From Roseateles_B sp041913905 (GTDB lineage: Bacteria > Pseudomonadota > Gammaproteobacteria > Burkholderiales > Burkholderiaceae_C): a stretch of DNA of 64,000 nucleotides. The translations under genes were made by a program, and so were the position numbers. Numbering within the stretch: position 1 is the stretch's first letter; every line of letters begins with the position of its first letter. Under the pieces are notes generated by a model that saw only the letters and a list, made by a program, of their open reading frames with translations, did not search any database and was not told where the DNA came from. Location of the stretch: contig JAYSEK010000029.1 of NCBI GenBank assembly GCA_041913905.1, positions 1 to 64,000 on the forward strand. The letters are read 5' to 3'. Shown in pieces: positions 31,271 through 39,855 of this stretch.

Positions 31271-31297
31271 CGCAAGTACATTTGCGTTAAATATAGT
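31271..31297. promoter_or_regulatory. candidate TetR operator and -10 element
   Basis: CGCAAGTACATTTGCG (31271-31286) has 5-bp arms around a 6-base centre. It lies in an AT-rich patch directly before TATAGT (31292-31297), a good -10 for the plus-strand operon. No good -35 is seen at 16-18 bp. A second small inverted repeat, TAGT-4-ACTA, overlaps the -10. Position between the divergent TetR and receptor genes supports an operator. Confidence 0.35.
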
Positions 31298-31340
31298 CAT
31301 CACTACATTCAAGAGCCACCCGGCCACCAGGAGACAGCCC

Positions 31341-33794
31341 ATGCCCACCCCCCCGAGGCGCTCGTCGCGGCGCCAGACCTTCGTCCCCCATGCGCTTTGT
31401 GTGGCCGTTGCCGCCCTGGCCACGGGACCGGCCGGCGCGCAGAACGCAGAGGGCGCCGAGGCGGCGGAGAAGGCCAAGCTGGAAGCGGTGGTGGTCACCG
31501 GCCAGGGCCGGGTGCAGCAGTTGCAGAGCGTGCCCATCCCCATCCAGGTGCTGGGGGCTGAGCAGCTGAAGAAGAGCGGTGCCGCCAACCTGGGTGACCT
31601 GGCCGCCACGGTGCCAGGTCTTGCCATGGACGCCACCCAGGCCACGCAGCCCAGCATCAGCCTGCGCGGCATCGGCACGCTGGACTTCGGCATCGGCACC
31701 GATTCGCCGGTGGGGCTGTATGTGGACGGCGTCTATGCCGGCAAGACCGGCGGCGCGCTGCTGAACTTCAACGACGTCAAGCGCATCGAGGTGCTCAAGG
31801 GCCCGCAGGGCACGCTCTTCGGCCGCAACAGCGCGGGCGGCGCGATCAGCATCGTGACGAACGAGCCCGTGTTCGAACGCAAGGGCAGCGCCCTCCTGCG
31901 TTTGGGCGAACGCGGCCAGCGTGATGTGCAACTGCTGATCAACGAACCGCTGAACGCGGACCTCGCCCTGCGTGCCACCCTGGTCAGCCAGCGCAGCGAC
32001 GGCTTCACGCGGGACGCGGGCACGGGCCAGCGCTTCGGTGGCGACCACAGCTGGGGCCTGCGCGCCAGCCTGCTCTGGCAGGGCGAGGCGGCGCGCGCGG
32101 TGCTGAGCCTGGAGCAGGAAAGGCTGGATCAGAACGCCCGCCCCGCCGTCGGCCTGGTGCCCATGCAGTCCGGCGTGCCGCCCTTCCCCGCCGATCCGGC
32201 AAGCTATGCGAATCCGCTCAGCACCGCCTGGCGCAACGACGTGGCCGACCAGGGCGAGTCCCGCGACTACCAGGGCGCCACACTGCGCCTCTCCTGGCCG
32301 CTGGGAGGCTGGCTGGCAGGTGCGGAGCTGCAGTCCACCGCCGCCTGGCGCCATTTCAACAGCCGCAACCGCCAAGACAACGACGGCACGGCCAATCCGG
32401 CGCTCTACCTGGCCACCACCAATCGCGAGGGCAACACCAGTTGGCAGCAGGAGTTCCGGCTCAGCGGCAGGAACGGCCTCGTGGATTGGATGGCGGGCCT
32501 GAGCCTCTACCAGGAGACGGCCCGCCAGGGCGCGGACGTGGACAGCAGCACCACGGCCCTGGACACGCTCTCGGGCAACGTCCTGGGCCTGTCGATCTTC
32601 AGCACGGTCAATGGTCTGATCGACGCAGTGGGCATCCCCGGCATGGATCTGCGCGGCCAGGCCTGGCATGAACAGATGGACAACCGCGGCAGCTTCCACG
32701 CCCTGGCGGTCTACGGCGACCTCATCTGGACGCTGGCGCCCGCCACCCGCCTCACCACGGGCCTGCGCCTCACGCAGGACCGCAAGACTTTCAGCTGGTC
32801 CAACCCCCTGCGCAGCGCACCGGGACTGGATGCCCAGTTGGCAGCGCTCGACGGTGCCGGCTTCTTCCCCGGCCTGGTGGCGGCAGGCGCCCTGACGGCC
32901 GAACAGGCGGCGCAGTTGCAGGGCGCAATGGCCGGCAACGTGCTGATCGCCACCAGCGGTGCCAGCGCAGCGCCGGTGGAGCGCCGCCAGCGCTGGCATG
33001 ACGCCAGCCCGCGTCTGGTGCTGGATCATCGCGTGAGCCAGGACTTGATGGTCTATGGCTCCTGGAGCCAGGGCTACCAGGCCGGCGGCTTCAACAGCCT
33101 GCAGGTGAACTCGGTCTATGAGCCCGAGCATGTGCGCAACCTGGAACTGGGCGCCAAGGGCCAGTGGCCATCGGCCGGCCTGAGCTATGCCGCCTCGCTG
33201 TTCCAGTACCGCTTCGACAATCTCCAGACCCTGCAGCTGGTGCCCAACGCCGGCGGCGGCATCCCGGCTTACCAGGTCACGATCAGCGACCAGAAGGCGC
33301 ACGGCGCCGACCTGGACCTGCGCTGGCAGCCGGCCCGCGGCTGGCAACTCTTCGCCAATCTGCAGTGGCTGGACCAGACCTACCGGCACGGCCTGAGCAG
33401 CCAGGGCCACGCCTTGGACGGCCAACCGGCGGGCGCGCCCAAGCTGCAGGCCAGCCTGGGCTTTGAGCATGGCTGGGCCCAGGCGGGCGGCCAGGCCAGC
33501 CTGCGCCTGCAATGGAGCCACCAGAGCGCCACGCGCTGCAACGAGGAGTCCTACGTCCAGGGCCTGTGCCTGCAGGGCCAGGGCTGGCGCGTGGGGGGCA
33601 GCCGCCAGCGCCTGGACGGCCGGCTGGGCTGGGAGGCCGGCGACGGCCGCTGGGGTCTGGCCCTGGTCGGCCGCAACCTGCTGGACAAGCGCGAGGTGCA
33701 GCGCATCTGGTATGAAGCCGCCCCGCTGGGCGCCGCCTATGCCACGCTCGGCAAGCCGCGCAGCCTGGCGCTGGAAGCACGGGTGAGCTATTGA
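31341..33794 (+). CDS. TonB-dependent outer-membrane receptor
   Basis: An 817-residue outer-membrane receptor. The ATG at 31341 has AGGAG 6-7 bases ahead and starts a signal peptide ending GPAGAQ. The plug domain follows with EAVVVTGQGR (TonB-box region), then ISLRGIGT, VGLYVDGVYAG and RIEVLKGPQGTLFGRNSAGGAISIVT, the strongly conserved plug motifs. The barrel ends with a terminal aromatic (RVSY). Receptors of this FecA-like group import siderophores but also sugars and aromatic compounds. The neighbours are not siderophore genes, so a carbon substrate is likely. No FecR or sigma factor is near. Its stop overlaps the next start (TGATG), making it the first gene of a four-gene operon. Confidence 0.93.
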   Translation: MPTPPRRSSRRQTFVPHALCVAVAALATGPAGAQNAEGAEAAEKAKLEAVVVTGQGRVQQLQSVPIPIQVLGAEQLKKSGAANLGDLAATVPGLAMDATQATQPSISLRGIGTLDFGIGTDSPVGLYVDGVYAGKTGGALLNFNDVKRIEVLKGPQGTLFGRNSAGGAISIVTNEPVFERKGSALLRLGERGQRDVQLLINEPLNADLALRATLVSQRSDGFTRDAGTGQRFGGDHSWGLRASLLWQGEAARAVLSLEQERLDQNARPAVGLVPMQSGVPPFPADPASYANPLSTAWRNDVADQGESRDYQGATLRLSWPLGGWLAGAELQSTAAWRHFNSRNRQDNDGTANPALYLATTNREGNTSWQQEFRLSGRNGLVDWMAGLSLYQETARQGADVDSSTTALDTLSGNVLGLSIFSTVNGLIDAVGIPGMDLRGQAWHEQMDNRGSFHALAVYGDLIWTLAPATRLTTGLRLTQDRKTFSWSNPLRSAPGLDAQLAALDGAGFFPGLVAAGALTAEQAAQLQGAMAGNVLIATSGASAAPVERRQRWHDASPRLVLDHRVSQDLMVYGSWSQGYQAGGFNSLQVNSVYEPEHVRNLELGAKGQWPSAGLSYAASLFQYRFDNLQTLQLVPNAGGGIPAYQVTISDQKAHGADLDLRWQPARGWQLFANLQWLDQTYRHGLSSQGHALDGQPAGAPKLQASLGFEHGWAQAGGQASLRLQWSHQSATRCNEESYVQGLCLQGQGWRVGGSRQRLDGRLGWEAGDGRWGLALVGRNLLDKREVQRIWYEAAPLGAAYATLGKPRSLALEARVSY

Positions 33795-34159
33795 TGGTCA
33801 AGACCTGGCCCCTTGGCCTTGCCTTGACCCTGGCCGGCCTGCTTGGCGCCTGCGGCCGCGCGCCCGAACCGCCGGACAGCGCCGACGTGGCGCGCGCCGA
33901 ACACGCCCGCCCCAGCGACGCCCGCCTGGCGCAGCGCTACGAGCAGGCCTGCCTGCTGTGCCATGCCCGGCCCGACAGCGGAGCGCCCCTGAGCCACCAT
34001 GCGCCCAGCTGGAAACCCCGCCTGGAGCGCGGCCTGCCGGCACTGGTACAAAGCGTGCAGGCCGGCAAGGGCGGCATGCCCGCCGGCGGCCTGTGCGCCG
34101 ACTGCAGCCGCGAGGACTACGAATCCCTGACCCGCTTCATGAGCGGCCCCACGCCATGA
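33794..34159 (+). CDS. c-type cytochrome lipoprotein
   Basis: A 121-residue small cytochrome c. The signal peptide ends in a lipobox LLGAC (Cys about 19), so it is probably membrane-anchored. Heme attachment is CLLCH, and the likely axial Met is in GGMPAGG followed by LCADC, the c5-type arrangement. It starts in a TGATG overlap with the receptor gene and ends in an ATGA overlap with the flavin oxidase gene. It is the obvious electron acceptor for the oxidase next door. Confidence 0.85.
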   Translation: MVKTWPLGLALTLAGLLGACGRAPEPPDSADVARAEHARPSDARLAQRYEQACLLCHARPDSGAPLSHHAPSWKPRLERGLPALVQSVQAGKGGMPAGGLCADCSREDYESLTRFMSGPTP

Positions 34160-35661
34160 CTTCAAGACGCCATTGCCTGAAGACCGCCGCCGCGCTGGGC
34201 GGCAGCCTGGCCCTGCCCGCGCTGGCGCAGACCGAGGTGCCTTCTGCGGCCAGTGCGCCGCCCACCGCCAAGCCTCGCGCAAGACCGCCCAAGGCCGCGA
34301 TTGCCGCCGCGAGTGCCGCCGCGCCAGCGGCCAGCAGCGCCGCCTCTGCCGCGCCGGCCGTCGCCCCGCTGCCCGTGCAAGCCCCTCGCCCCTGGCAGAA
34401 CTGGTCCGGCCTGCAGCGCTGCGAGGCCGCCTGGCTGCTGCCGAGCACCGAGGAGCAACTGGCGGCCAGCCTGCCCGCGCTGAAAGGACCGCTGCGCTGC
34501 GTGGGCGCCGGTCACAGCTTCACCGCCCTGGTGCCCACGCCGGGCACGCTGATCTCGCTGGACCGGCTCAGCGGCGTCGCCGAGATCGACAAGGCCGCGA
34601 TGACGGTGCGCGTGAAGGCCGGCACGCGGCTGGGCACCCTGGCCCGCGAGCTGGACGCGCAAGGCCTGGCCCTGCACAACCAGCCTGACATCGACGTGCA
34701 GACCTTGGCCGGCGCGCTCTCCACCGGCACGCACGGCACCGGCCTCACCCTGCCCGCGCTGCATGCCGAGGTCCAGGCCCTGCGCCTGCTCACACCGCAA
34801 GGCGAGCTGAAGGAACTCAGCCGCCTGAAGGACCCCGAGCTCTTCGACGCCGCACGCGTCTCGCTGGGCGCCCTGGGCGTGATCACCGAATACACCCTGC
34901 GCGTGCGGCCCCGCTACATGCTGCGCCGCAAGGTCTGGCTGGAGCGCACCGAGTCCCTGCTGGAGCGCGCGCCCGCCCTGGCCCGCGAGCACCGGCATTT
35001 CGAGCTCTATGTGCTGCCCTTCACCGGCTACGCCGCCGGCATCACGCACGTCGAGGCGCCCGAGGGCAAGCCCGAACGACCGCACAGCGCCGACGAGGAC
35101 GTGCTGGCCGACCTGCAGAAGCTGCGCGACTGGCTGGGTCGCTGGCCCGCCCTGCGGCGCTGGGCCGCGGCCAAGCTGATCGATCCGGCGCAGACCGAGC
35201 ATGCGCTGGACTGGTCTTACAAGCTGCTGTCCACCGCTCGCCCGACGCGCTTCAACGAGACCGAGTACCACCTGCCCCGCGAGCAGGGCCTGGCCTGCCT
35301 GCGCGAGGTGGTGGCGCGGCTGGAGCAACGCAACGAGGTCTTCTTCCCGCTGGAGTTCCGCTGGGTGCGGGCCGACCACGCCTGGCTGAGCCCCTTCTTC
35401 GAGCGCGACAGCTGCTCGGTGGCCGTCCATGCCAAGGCCGGCGAGGCGCACGACTACCTGGTCGGCGAGGTCGGCTCCATCTTCCAGCGCCATGGCGGCC
35501 GCCCGCACTGGGGCAAGCTGCACGGGCTGACGGCGCGCGAGCTGGCGGCGCTGTACCCGCGCTTCAAGGACTTCCAGCAAGTGCGAGCGCTGCTGGACCC
35601 GCAGGGGCGCATGCTCAACCCCCATCTGCAGCAAGTCTTTGGAGGGACCGCCCGTGGCTGA
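34156..35661 (+). CDS. Tat-exported FAD-linked sugar-lactone-oxidase-like dehydrogenase
   Basis: A 501-residue flavoprotein of the VAO/PCMH fold with an arabinono-lactone-oxidase C-terminal domain. The N-terminus SRRHCLK plus a hydrophobic stretch ending PALAQ is a Tat signal. An Ala/Pro-rich linker (about 28-75) follows. FAD-binding phrases are RCVGAGHSFTALVPTPGTLISLDRL, LAGALSTGTHGTG and LGALGVITEYTLRVRP. The C-terminus HWGKLHG and ending DPQGRMLNPHLQQVFG are ALO hallmarks. It should oxidise a polyol, aldonolactone or similar in the periplasm and pass electrons to the overlapping cytochrome. Whether it reacts with O2 is not evident. The next gene starts inside its last codons. Confidence 0.88.
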   Translation: MTSRRHCLKTAAALGGSLALPALAQTEVPSAASAPPTAKPRARPPKAAIAAASAAAPAASSAASAAPAVAPLPVQAPRPWQNWSGLQRCEAAWLLPSTEEQLAASLPALKGPLRCVGAGHSFTALVPTPGTLISLDRLSGVAEIDKAAMTVRVKAGTRLGTLARELDAQGLALHNQPDIDVQTLAGALSTGTHGTGLTLPALHAEVQALRLLTPQGELKELSRLKDPELFDAARVSLGALGVITEYTLRVRPRYMLRRKVWLERTESLLERAPALAREHRHFELYVLPFTGYAAGITHVEAPEGKPERPHSADEDVLADLQKLRDWLGRWPALRRWAAAKLIDPAQTEHALDWSYKLLSTARPTRFNETEYHLPREQGLACLREVVARLEQRNEVFFPLEFRWVRADHAWLSPFFERDSCSVAVHAKAGEAHDYLVGEVGSIFQRHGGRPHWGKLHGLTARELAALYPRFKDFQQVRALLDPQGRMLNPHLQQVFGGTARG

Positions 35662-36949
35662 CCCAACACCGCCTGCCCGCTGGCGCCGCCGCCACTGGCT
35701 GGGCACCGCCGGCCTGCTGGCGGCGGGCGGTGCCTGGCTGGCCCGCCCTGCCGACCAGGGCGGCCCGCACGAGGCCTACTTCCAGGCCCTGGGCCGCGCG
35801 CTGCAGGCCGCCGGCGTGGCACAGGCGCGCCTGGTGGTGGACCTGCCCCGGCTGCGCGCCAACCTCGCCCGCATCGGCGCCCACCGGCACAAGACGGGCA
35901 TGGCCTTGCGCGCCGTGCTCAAGTCCCTGCCCTGCCTGCCCTTGATGGACGAGGTGGCGAGGGCCTGGGGCAGCCGCAAGGTCATGGCCTTCAACGCCGC
36001 GCAGACGGCCGCGCTGCTGCAGGCCCGGCCCGAGGCCCAGGTGCTGCTGGGCAAGCCATTCCCGGTGGCGGCGGCGGCGCAGCTGCTGGAGCAGCTGCCG
36101 CCCGAGCGCATCGCCGCCATCGAATGGCTGGTGGACACCGAGCAGCGCCTGGCCCAGTACCGCCAGCTGGCGCAGATCCGGGGTCAGGTCTTGCGCATCA
36201 ATCTGGAGATCGACGTCGGCCTGCACCGCGGCGGTTTCGAAGACGAGGCGGCGCTGGGCCGCGCGCTGGTCAGCATCAAGTCTTCGCCGGCTCTGCAGTG
36301 GCGCGGATTCATGGGCTATGACGCCCACGTGGCCGCCCTGCCCGACATGGCCGGCATGCGTGACACCGCCTGGACCTCGGCACGGCAGCGCTACGAGCGC
36401 GCGTGGGCGCTCGCACAGCAGGTGCTGGGTCCGCAGCGAAGGCAAGACCTGACCCTCAACACCGCCGGCTCGCCCACCTTCCGCCTGCATGACGGCAAGG
36501 GCGTACCCAACGAGGTCTCGGTCGGCTCCGCCGCCCTGCTGCCCTCGGGCTTCGACAGCCCTTGGCTGGCGGACCTGCAGCCGGCCGCCTTCATCGCCAC
36601 GCCGGTCCTCAAGACCTGGCCCCGCTTCCGCCTGCCCGAAGGTGCGACCTGGCTGAGCCGCGCGGCGCAAGCCTGGGATCGCAACCAGGTTCGCGGCCAT
36701 GCGATCCACGGCGGCCACTGGCTGGCCGACCCCGTCTCGCCGCCGGGACTGCAGCCCAGCGGGCTGTATGGGCCGAGTTCCAACCAGCAGGTGATGGTGA
36801 GCAGCGAGTCGGTGCCGCTTCAGGCAGACGAGCTGGTCTTCTGGCGGCCGCGGCAGAGCGAGGCGCTGCTGCTGCAGTTTGGGGATCTGCTGGTCTTCGA
36901 CGGCAGCACGGTCTCGACAAGCTGGCCGGTCCTGGCGGCCTCGGCCTGA
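35654..36949 (+). CDS. exported alanine-racemase-fold PLP enzyme (D-threonine-aldolase-like)
   Basis: A 431-residue PLP protein. I chose the GTG at 35654 because GGAGG is 8 bases upstream and it overlaps the previous stop. A TTG at 35639 is unlikely. The N-terminus RWRRRHWLG followed by a hydrophobic stretch looks like a Tat signal or anchor. RLVVDLPRLRANLARI and RAVLKS (PLP Lys at about 90) match the alanine-racemase N-terminal barrel. LRINLEIDVGLHRGGF and NTAGSPTF resemble D-threonine aldolase or DSD1-like enzymes, and the C-terminal metal-site-like part is present. Export of such an enzyme is unusual, but Tat could carry it with cofactor bound. Its operon with a lactone oxidase suggests sequential steps on one compound. 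Substrate unknown. Confidence 0.78.
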   Translation: MADPTPPARWRRRHWLGTAGLLAAGGAWLARPADQGGPHEAYFQALGRALQAAGVAQARLVVDLPRLRANLARIGAHRHKTGMALRAVLKSLPCLPLMDEVARAWGSRKVMAFNAAQTAALLQARPEAQVLLGKPFPVAAAAQLLEQLPPERIAAIEWLVDTEQRLAQYRQLAQIRGQVLRINLEIDVGLHRGGFEDEAALGRALVSIKSSPALQWRGFMGYDAHVAALPDMAGMRDTAWTSARQRYERAWALAQQVLGPQRRQDLTLNTAGSPTFRLHDGKGVPNEVSVGSAALLPSGFDSPWLADLQPAAFIATPVLKTWPRFRLPEGATWLSRAAQAWDRNQVRGHAIHGGHWLADPVSPPGLQPSGLYGPSSNQQVMVSSESVPLQADELVFWRPRQSEALLLQFGDLLVFDGSTVSTSWPVLAASA

Positions 36950-37373
36950 ATCCAGCACCGACCTGTGGCGCTCGCGCTGGATGCGGCCGCCTCCGCCGAC
37001 TCCTCAGCCTCAGCCTCAGCATCGCCCTGTAAGAACTGACACTCACCATTCGCACACGGCTTTCCAGCCCGCTGGATGGACGCTCACCTAATTCACCGCA
37101 TGCGCTCCTCATGCACACCTGAAGCAAGACATCAGTTCGTGCAGAGATCAAGGAACAGCCAGGCCAAACCCTGACGCCATCGATCGTCAGCCAGCCCAGC
37201 CACACCTCCTGAGAAGCCAGCGCAGCGAACAAGTTCGCCGCCGGCAGCGCTCAGCCGCCACCGCAATGCCTTGCCGCAGACATCCTGCGGCGGCGGCCTT
37301 GTCTCGTCCCGATTGGGCCGACAGTCATCGGGCGCGCCACCGGCGCCCCACACCTCAAGGAAATCTTTCTCTC
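36950..37373. other. 424-bp intergenic region without a clear gene
   Basis: Contains a short CTCAGC hexamer repeat near 37003-37020 and a perfect hairpin GCCGCAG (37273-37279)/CTGCGGC (37285-37291) about 85 bases upstream of the next start. The frame of the next gene is open through part of it, but there is no supporting start. It should hold the terminator of the preceding operon and the promoter of the next gene. I cannot assign either. Confidence 0.4.
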
Positions 37374-38552
37374 ATGAAGACCAAGCCTCGCATCAAGCAA
37401 GTCGCCTCCGCCTCCGCCACCCTGAGCCTCGGCCTGATCGCCGGCCAGGCCTGGGCCGGCACCATCGTCGTCGAAGACCACGTCCTGGCAACCGCCCGCG
37501 CGCCCTATCAGCAGAAGTGCCAGACCTCCTGGGGCAGCGGCATCTTTGGCAACCTGTTCCGCAAGATGTGCCTGGAATCCTATGAGGCGAAGAACATCGC
37601 CAACCTGCAACTGAGCGGCGGCACTGTGCGGCAGTCCGCGGTGATGCCGGCGCCCATCCCCGAGTCCGTCGAGCGCGAGAGCTACGTCATCAGCAACTGC
37701 ACCTCGTCCGTCCGGCGCGAGAAAAACAGCTACTCGGTGACCTTCGAAGAGGGCTCGGAGGTGACGACCTCACAGTCCGTCAAGAGCAGCACCAAGGCCG
37801 ATCTGAACGTGAAGTTCAGCGTGTTCGACTTTTCGACCGGCGGCGCGCGCGAGGTCGTTTCCTCGGACGAGAGCAAGCGCAGCTACAAGAAGACGGTCAC
37901 GCGCACGGCAGAGATCGACGAGCAGGTCCAGCCCTTCACCGCGCTGATCCTGGACATCGAGCAGCGCCTGAGCAACGCCTATCTCGATTTTGATGGTGAC
38001 GTCCGGGTCGAGGCCGACCTCGGCGCCTTCGCCTTCAAATTCTCGCAGTTGGTGCCCAACAACGTGCTGACCATCAAGGGCCAGTTGTGGAATTCCACGG
38101 CGCGCAGCCTGAGCAAGTCCTTCCGCGAGGTCAAGCTGGATCCGGTGAGCTGTGCCCGCATCAATGGCCTGCAGGCCCGGCGCGAAGCGGAGCCGGCTCG
38201 CCCGGCCCTGGCCGTCAAGGCTGACACTCGCCCGGACGACCTGCGCGCCTACGGCCGCGACGGTGTGCCGCTGCAGGTCGTGCCCGAGGTCGTGGCCTAT
38301 CGGCCCGGCATGACCCTCATGACGGCAGACGTGATGAGCGCCGTGCAGGTTCGCACGCGTGCGCTGGGCACGACCCATTGCGGCGCCACCTTCCACGTCA
38401 ACGGCACGGACACCAGCCTGCTGGCCCCGGCCGGCGAGTGGAGCCGCTGGCACAACGTTGCCTTCGTCCCGGGATGGCGCCAGTTGGTGATCGACAGCAG
38501 CTCGCAATGCGCCGCCGGCCTGCAGGCCGAGGTCCGCTACGTCAAGCCCTGA
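37374..38552 (+). CDS. secreted beta-rich protein resembling aerolysin/ETX-MTX2 pore formers
   Basis: A 392-residue secreted protein. The ATG at 37374 begins a signal peptide of about 28 residues ending GQAWA. Residues about 119-200 show alternating Ser/Thr-rich strands (VTTSQSVKSSTKADLNVKF), a more hydrophobic turn (SVFDFSTG), a second polar strand pair and then EQVQPFTALILDI. This is the layout of the insertion-loop region and following strand in aerolysin-fold proteins. Six or more Cys (for example C49, C66, C109) suggest disulfides. The C-terminal third (VNGTDTSLLAPAGEWSRWHN) could be a binding domain. I cannot name a family with certainty: the pore-former assignment is shape-based. An SD-like AAGGAAA is rather far upstream. 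Confidence 0.55.
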   Translation: MKTKPRIKQVASASATLSLGLIAGQAWAGTIVVEDHVLATARAPYQQKCQTSWGSGIFGNLFRKMCLESYEAKNIANLQLSGGTVRQSAVMPAPIPESVERESYVISNCTSSVRREKNSYSVTFEEGSEVTTSQSVKSSTKADLNVKFSVFDFSTGGAREVVSSDESKRSYKKTVTRTAEIDEQVQPFTALILDIEQRLSNAYLDFDGDVRVEADLGAFAFKFSQLVPNNVLTIKGQLWNSTARSLSKSFREVKLDPVSCARINGLQARREAEPARPALAVKADTRPDDLRAYGRDGVPLQVVPEVVAYRPGMTLMTADVMSAVQVRTRALGTTHCGATFHVNGTDTSLLAPAGEWSRWHNVAFVPGWRQLVIDSSSQCAAGLQAEVRYVKP

Positions 38553-38630
38553 GTTCAAGGACTGAGAGGCTGAGAGGCTGAGGAGCTGACGGCGAGGCGG
38601 GCCAGGCGCCCGACCTCGCCCCTTGGCCGC

Positions 38631-39065
38631 TCACTTCACGATCAACACCGCCACCGGCGACAGCGTCAGCACCTTCTGCGCCACGCTGCCCAGGATCACG
38701 GCGTCCAGGCCGCGCCGGCCGTGTGAACCCATCACGATGAGATCGGCCCCACTGCTCTTGGCCTGCTCCACCACCGCCACCGCCGGGCCGTGCTCGCGCA
38801 GGACCAGACTTTCGCAGGGAACGCCCGCGGTCTCAGCCAACTGGCGTGCCTGGGCGATGCCCTCCTTGGCGGCCTGTTCCGCAGCCTCCAGGTAGTAGGC
38901 CAGGGCTTCACCGCCGCCTTCGGGGAAGGCGACGAAGGGCACGGGGTCGATCACGCTGACCACCTGCAGGGTCGCGCCGTAGCGGCGGGCCAGGTCCACG
39001 GCGACGCCGCAGGCCTTGAAGGCCGTGGGCGAGCCATCGGTCGGGAAGAGGATGCGCTGGAACAT
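38631..39065 (-). CDS. universal stress protein (UspA family)
   Basis: A 144-residue single-domain Usp protein. It begins FQRILFPTDGSPTAFKA, and the ATP-binding signature GSHGRRGLDAVILGSVAQKVL (G-2x-G-9x-GS) is near residues 112-132, so it is probably an ATP-binding type. The ATG at 39065 has AGGAG 6 bases upstream. The longer open frame upstream is not coding. It is monocistronic, and its gene converges on the aerolysin-like gene. Usually induced by starvation or respiratory stress. Confidence 0.93.
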   Translation of the reverse strand: MFQRILFPTDGSPTAFKACGVAVDLARRYGATLQVVSVIDPVPFVAFPEGGGEALAYYLEAAEQAAKEGIAQARQLAETAGVPCESLVLREHGPAVAVVEQAKSSGADLIVMGSHGRRGLDAVILGSVAQKVLTLSPVAVLIVK

Positions 39066-39178
39066 GAGGAGCTCCTGGTCCAAGGGCCGCGGATCCGGCC
39101 GGGATGCATCCAGCTTAGCCCCGCGGTGCCGGCCCCCCAAGAGGCCTCGCCGCACAAGACGTGTCCGCTTGACGCAGC

Positions 39179-39682
39179 TCAATCACCACCGCGCGTGGGG
39201 GCCGTTCGCAGCCGTTGCACGCACAGCTGCAGCAGGCGGGCGTCGTTGCTGGCCCGATGGCGCTCCGGGCGCAGCTCCTCGCGCAGGGAGCGCAGGCAGC
39301 GGTCCCAGCCGCCCAGCTCACTCTCGCTGAGCAGCACGCGCAGATCCTCCAGCCGAAAGGCCGGGTTCAGCTCGGCTTCATCGAAGAGGCGGGCGATCCA
39401 GGGGTAGTCATGGGCCCAGCAGTCGCTGTAGACGGTCTGGCCGGCCAGACGGCGGTTGAGCTCGGCTGCCACCCAGGCCACCGGCCGGCCGTGGCGCTGC
39501 AGCAACTCGCGGCTGATGCCGTGCAAGGACTCAGCGGCCGGATCCCAGTGCTGCCAGTCCGGTGCGGGCCGCACCAGGGAGCAGAACAAGCCGCCATCGG
39601 CTTCGACAAAGCCGATCTCTATGGGATAGCTGCCGCGGCCGAAGCCGGAGGCCTCCACATCCAGAAAGGGCGGTAGTTGCAT
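39179..39682 (-). CDS. DEDDh-type 3'-5' exonuclease-like protein
   Basis: A 167-residue protein with FLDVEASG (Exo I: D8, E10), an ESLHGISRELL helix (typical of DnaQ/RNase T relatives), TVYSDCWAHDYPWI (Exo II Asp) and HRASNDARLL (Exo III: His and Asp). All four acidic residues and the His seem present, so it should be an active nuclease on DNA or RNA ends. It is shorter than DnaQ epsilon and lacks its clamp-binding tail. It stands alone, 113 bp upstream of the usp start on the same strand. Confidence 0.8.
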   Translation of the reverse strand: MQLPPFLDVEASGFGRGSYPIEIGFVEADGGLFCSLVRPAPDWQHWDPAAESLHGISRELLQRHGRPVAWVAAELNRRLAGQTVYSDCWAHDYPWIARLFDEAELNPAFRLEDLRVLLSESELGGWDRCLRSLREELRPERHRASNDARLLQLCVQRLRTAPTRGGD

Positions 39683-39855
39683 GCGGGCCCCGCAGGAGAA
39701 TCCAGCCAGTGTAGGGGCCCACTTGCGTCCCGGACAGCCTGGCGCCGCGCATGCGCCTGGGCCTCCCCGTGCAATCCTGCCTGTTCGGTGCGCCTTTGGC
39801 GGTGTCCAATGGGAGCCCTCACTCCCTCTGCGGCTTCGGCGAGCCCGGTACGACC

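Noticed and set aside
31201..31340. Cobalamin or TPP riboswitch before the TonB receptor
   Set aside because: The gap is only 140 bp and lacks the conserved riboswitch boxes. A TetR operator is a simpler explanation.
31200..31353. Same 13 bases ATGCCCACCCCCC at the starts of the divergent TetR and receptor genes
   Set aside because: Proline-rich start in GC-rich DNA. Likely coincidence, with no other similarity between the proteins.
38560..38585. Short repeat CTGAGAGG after the aerolysin-like gene
   Set aside because: Only two or three imperfect units, with no evidence of function.
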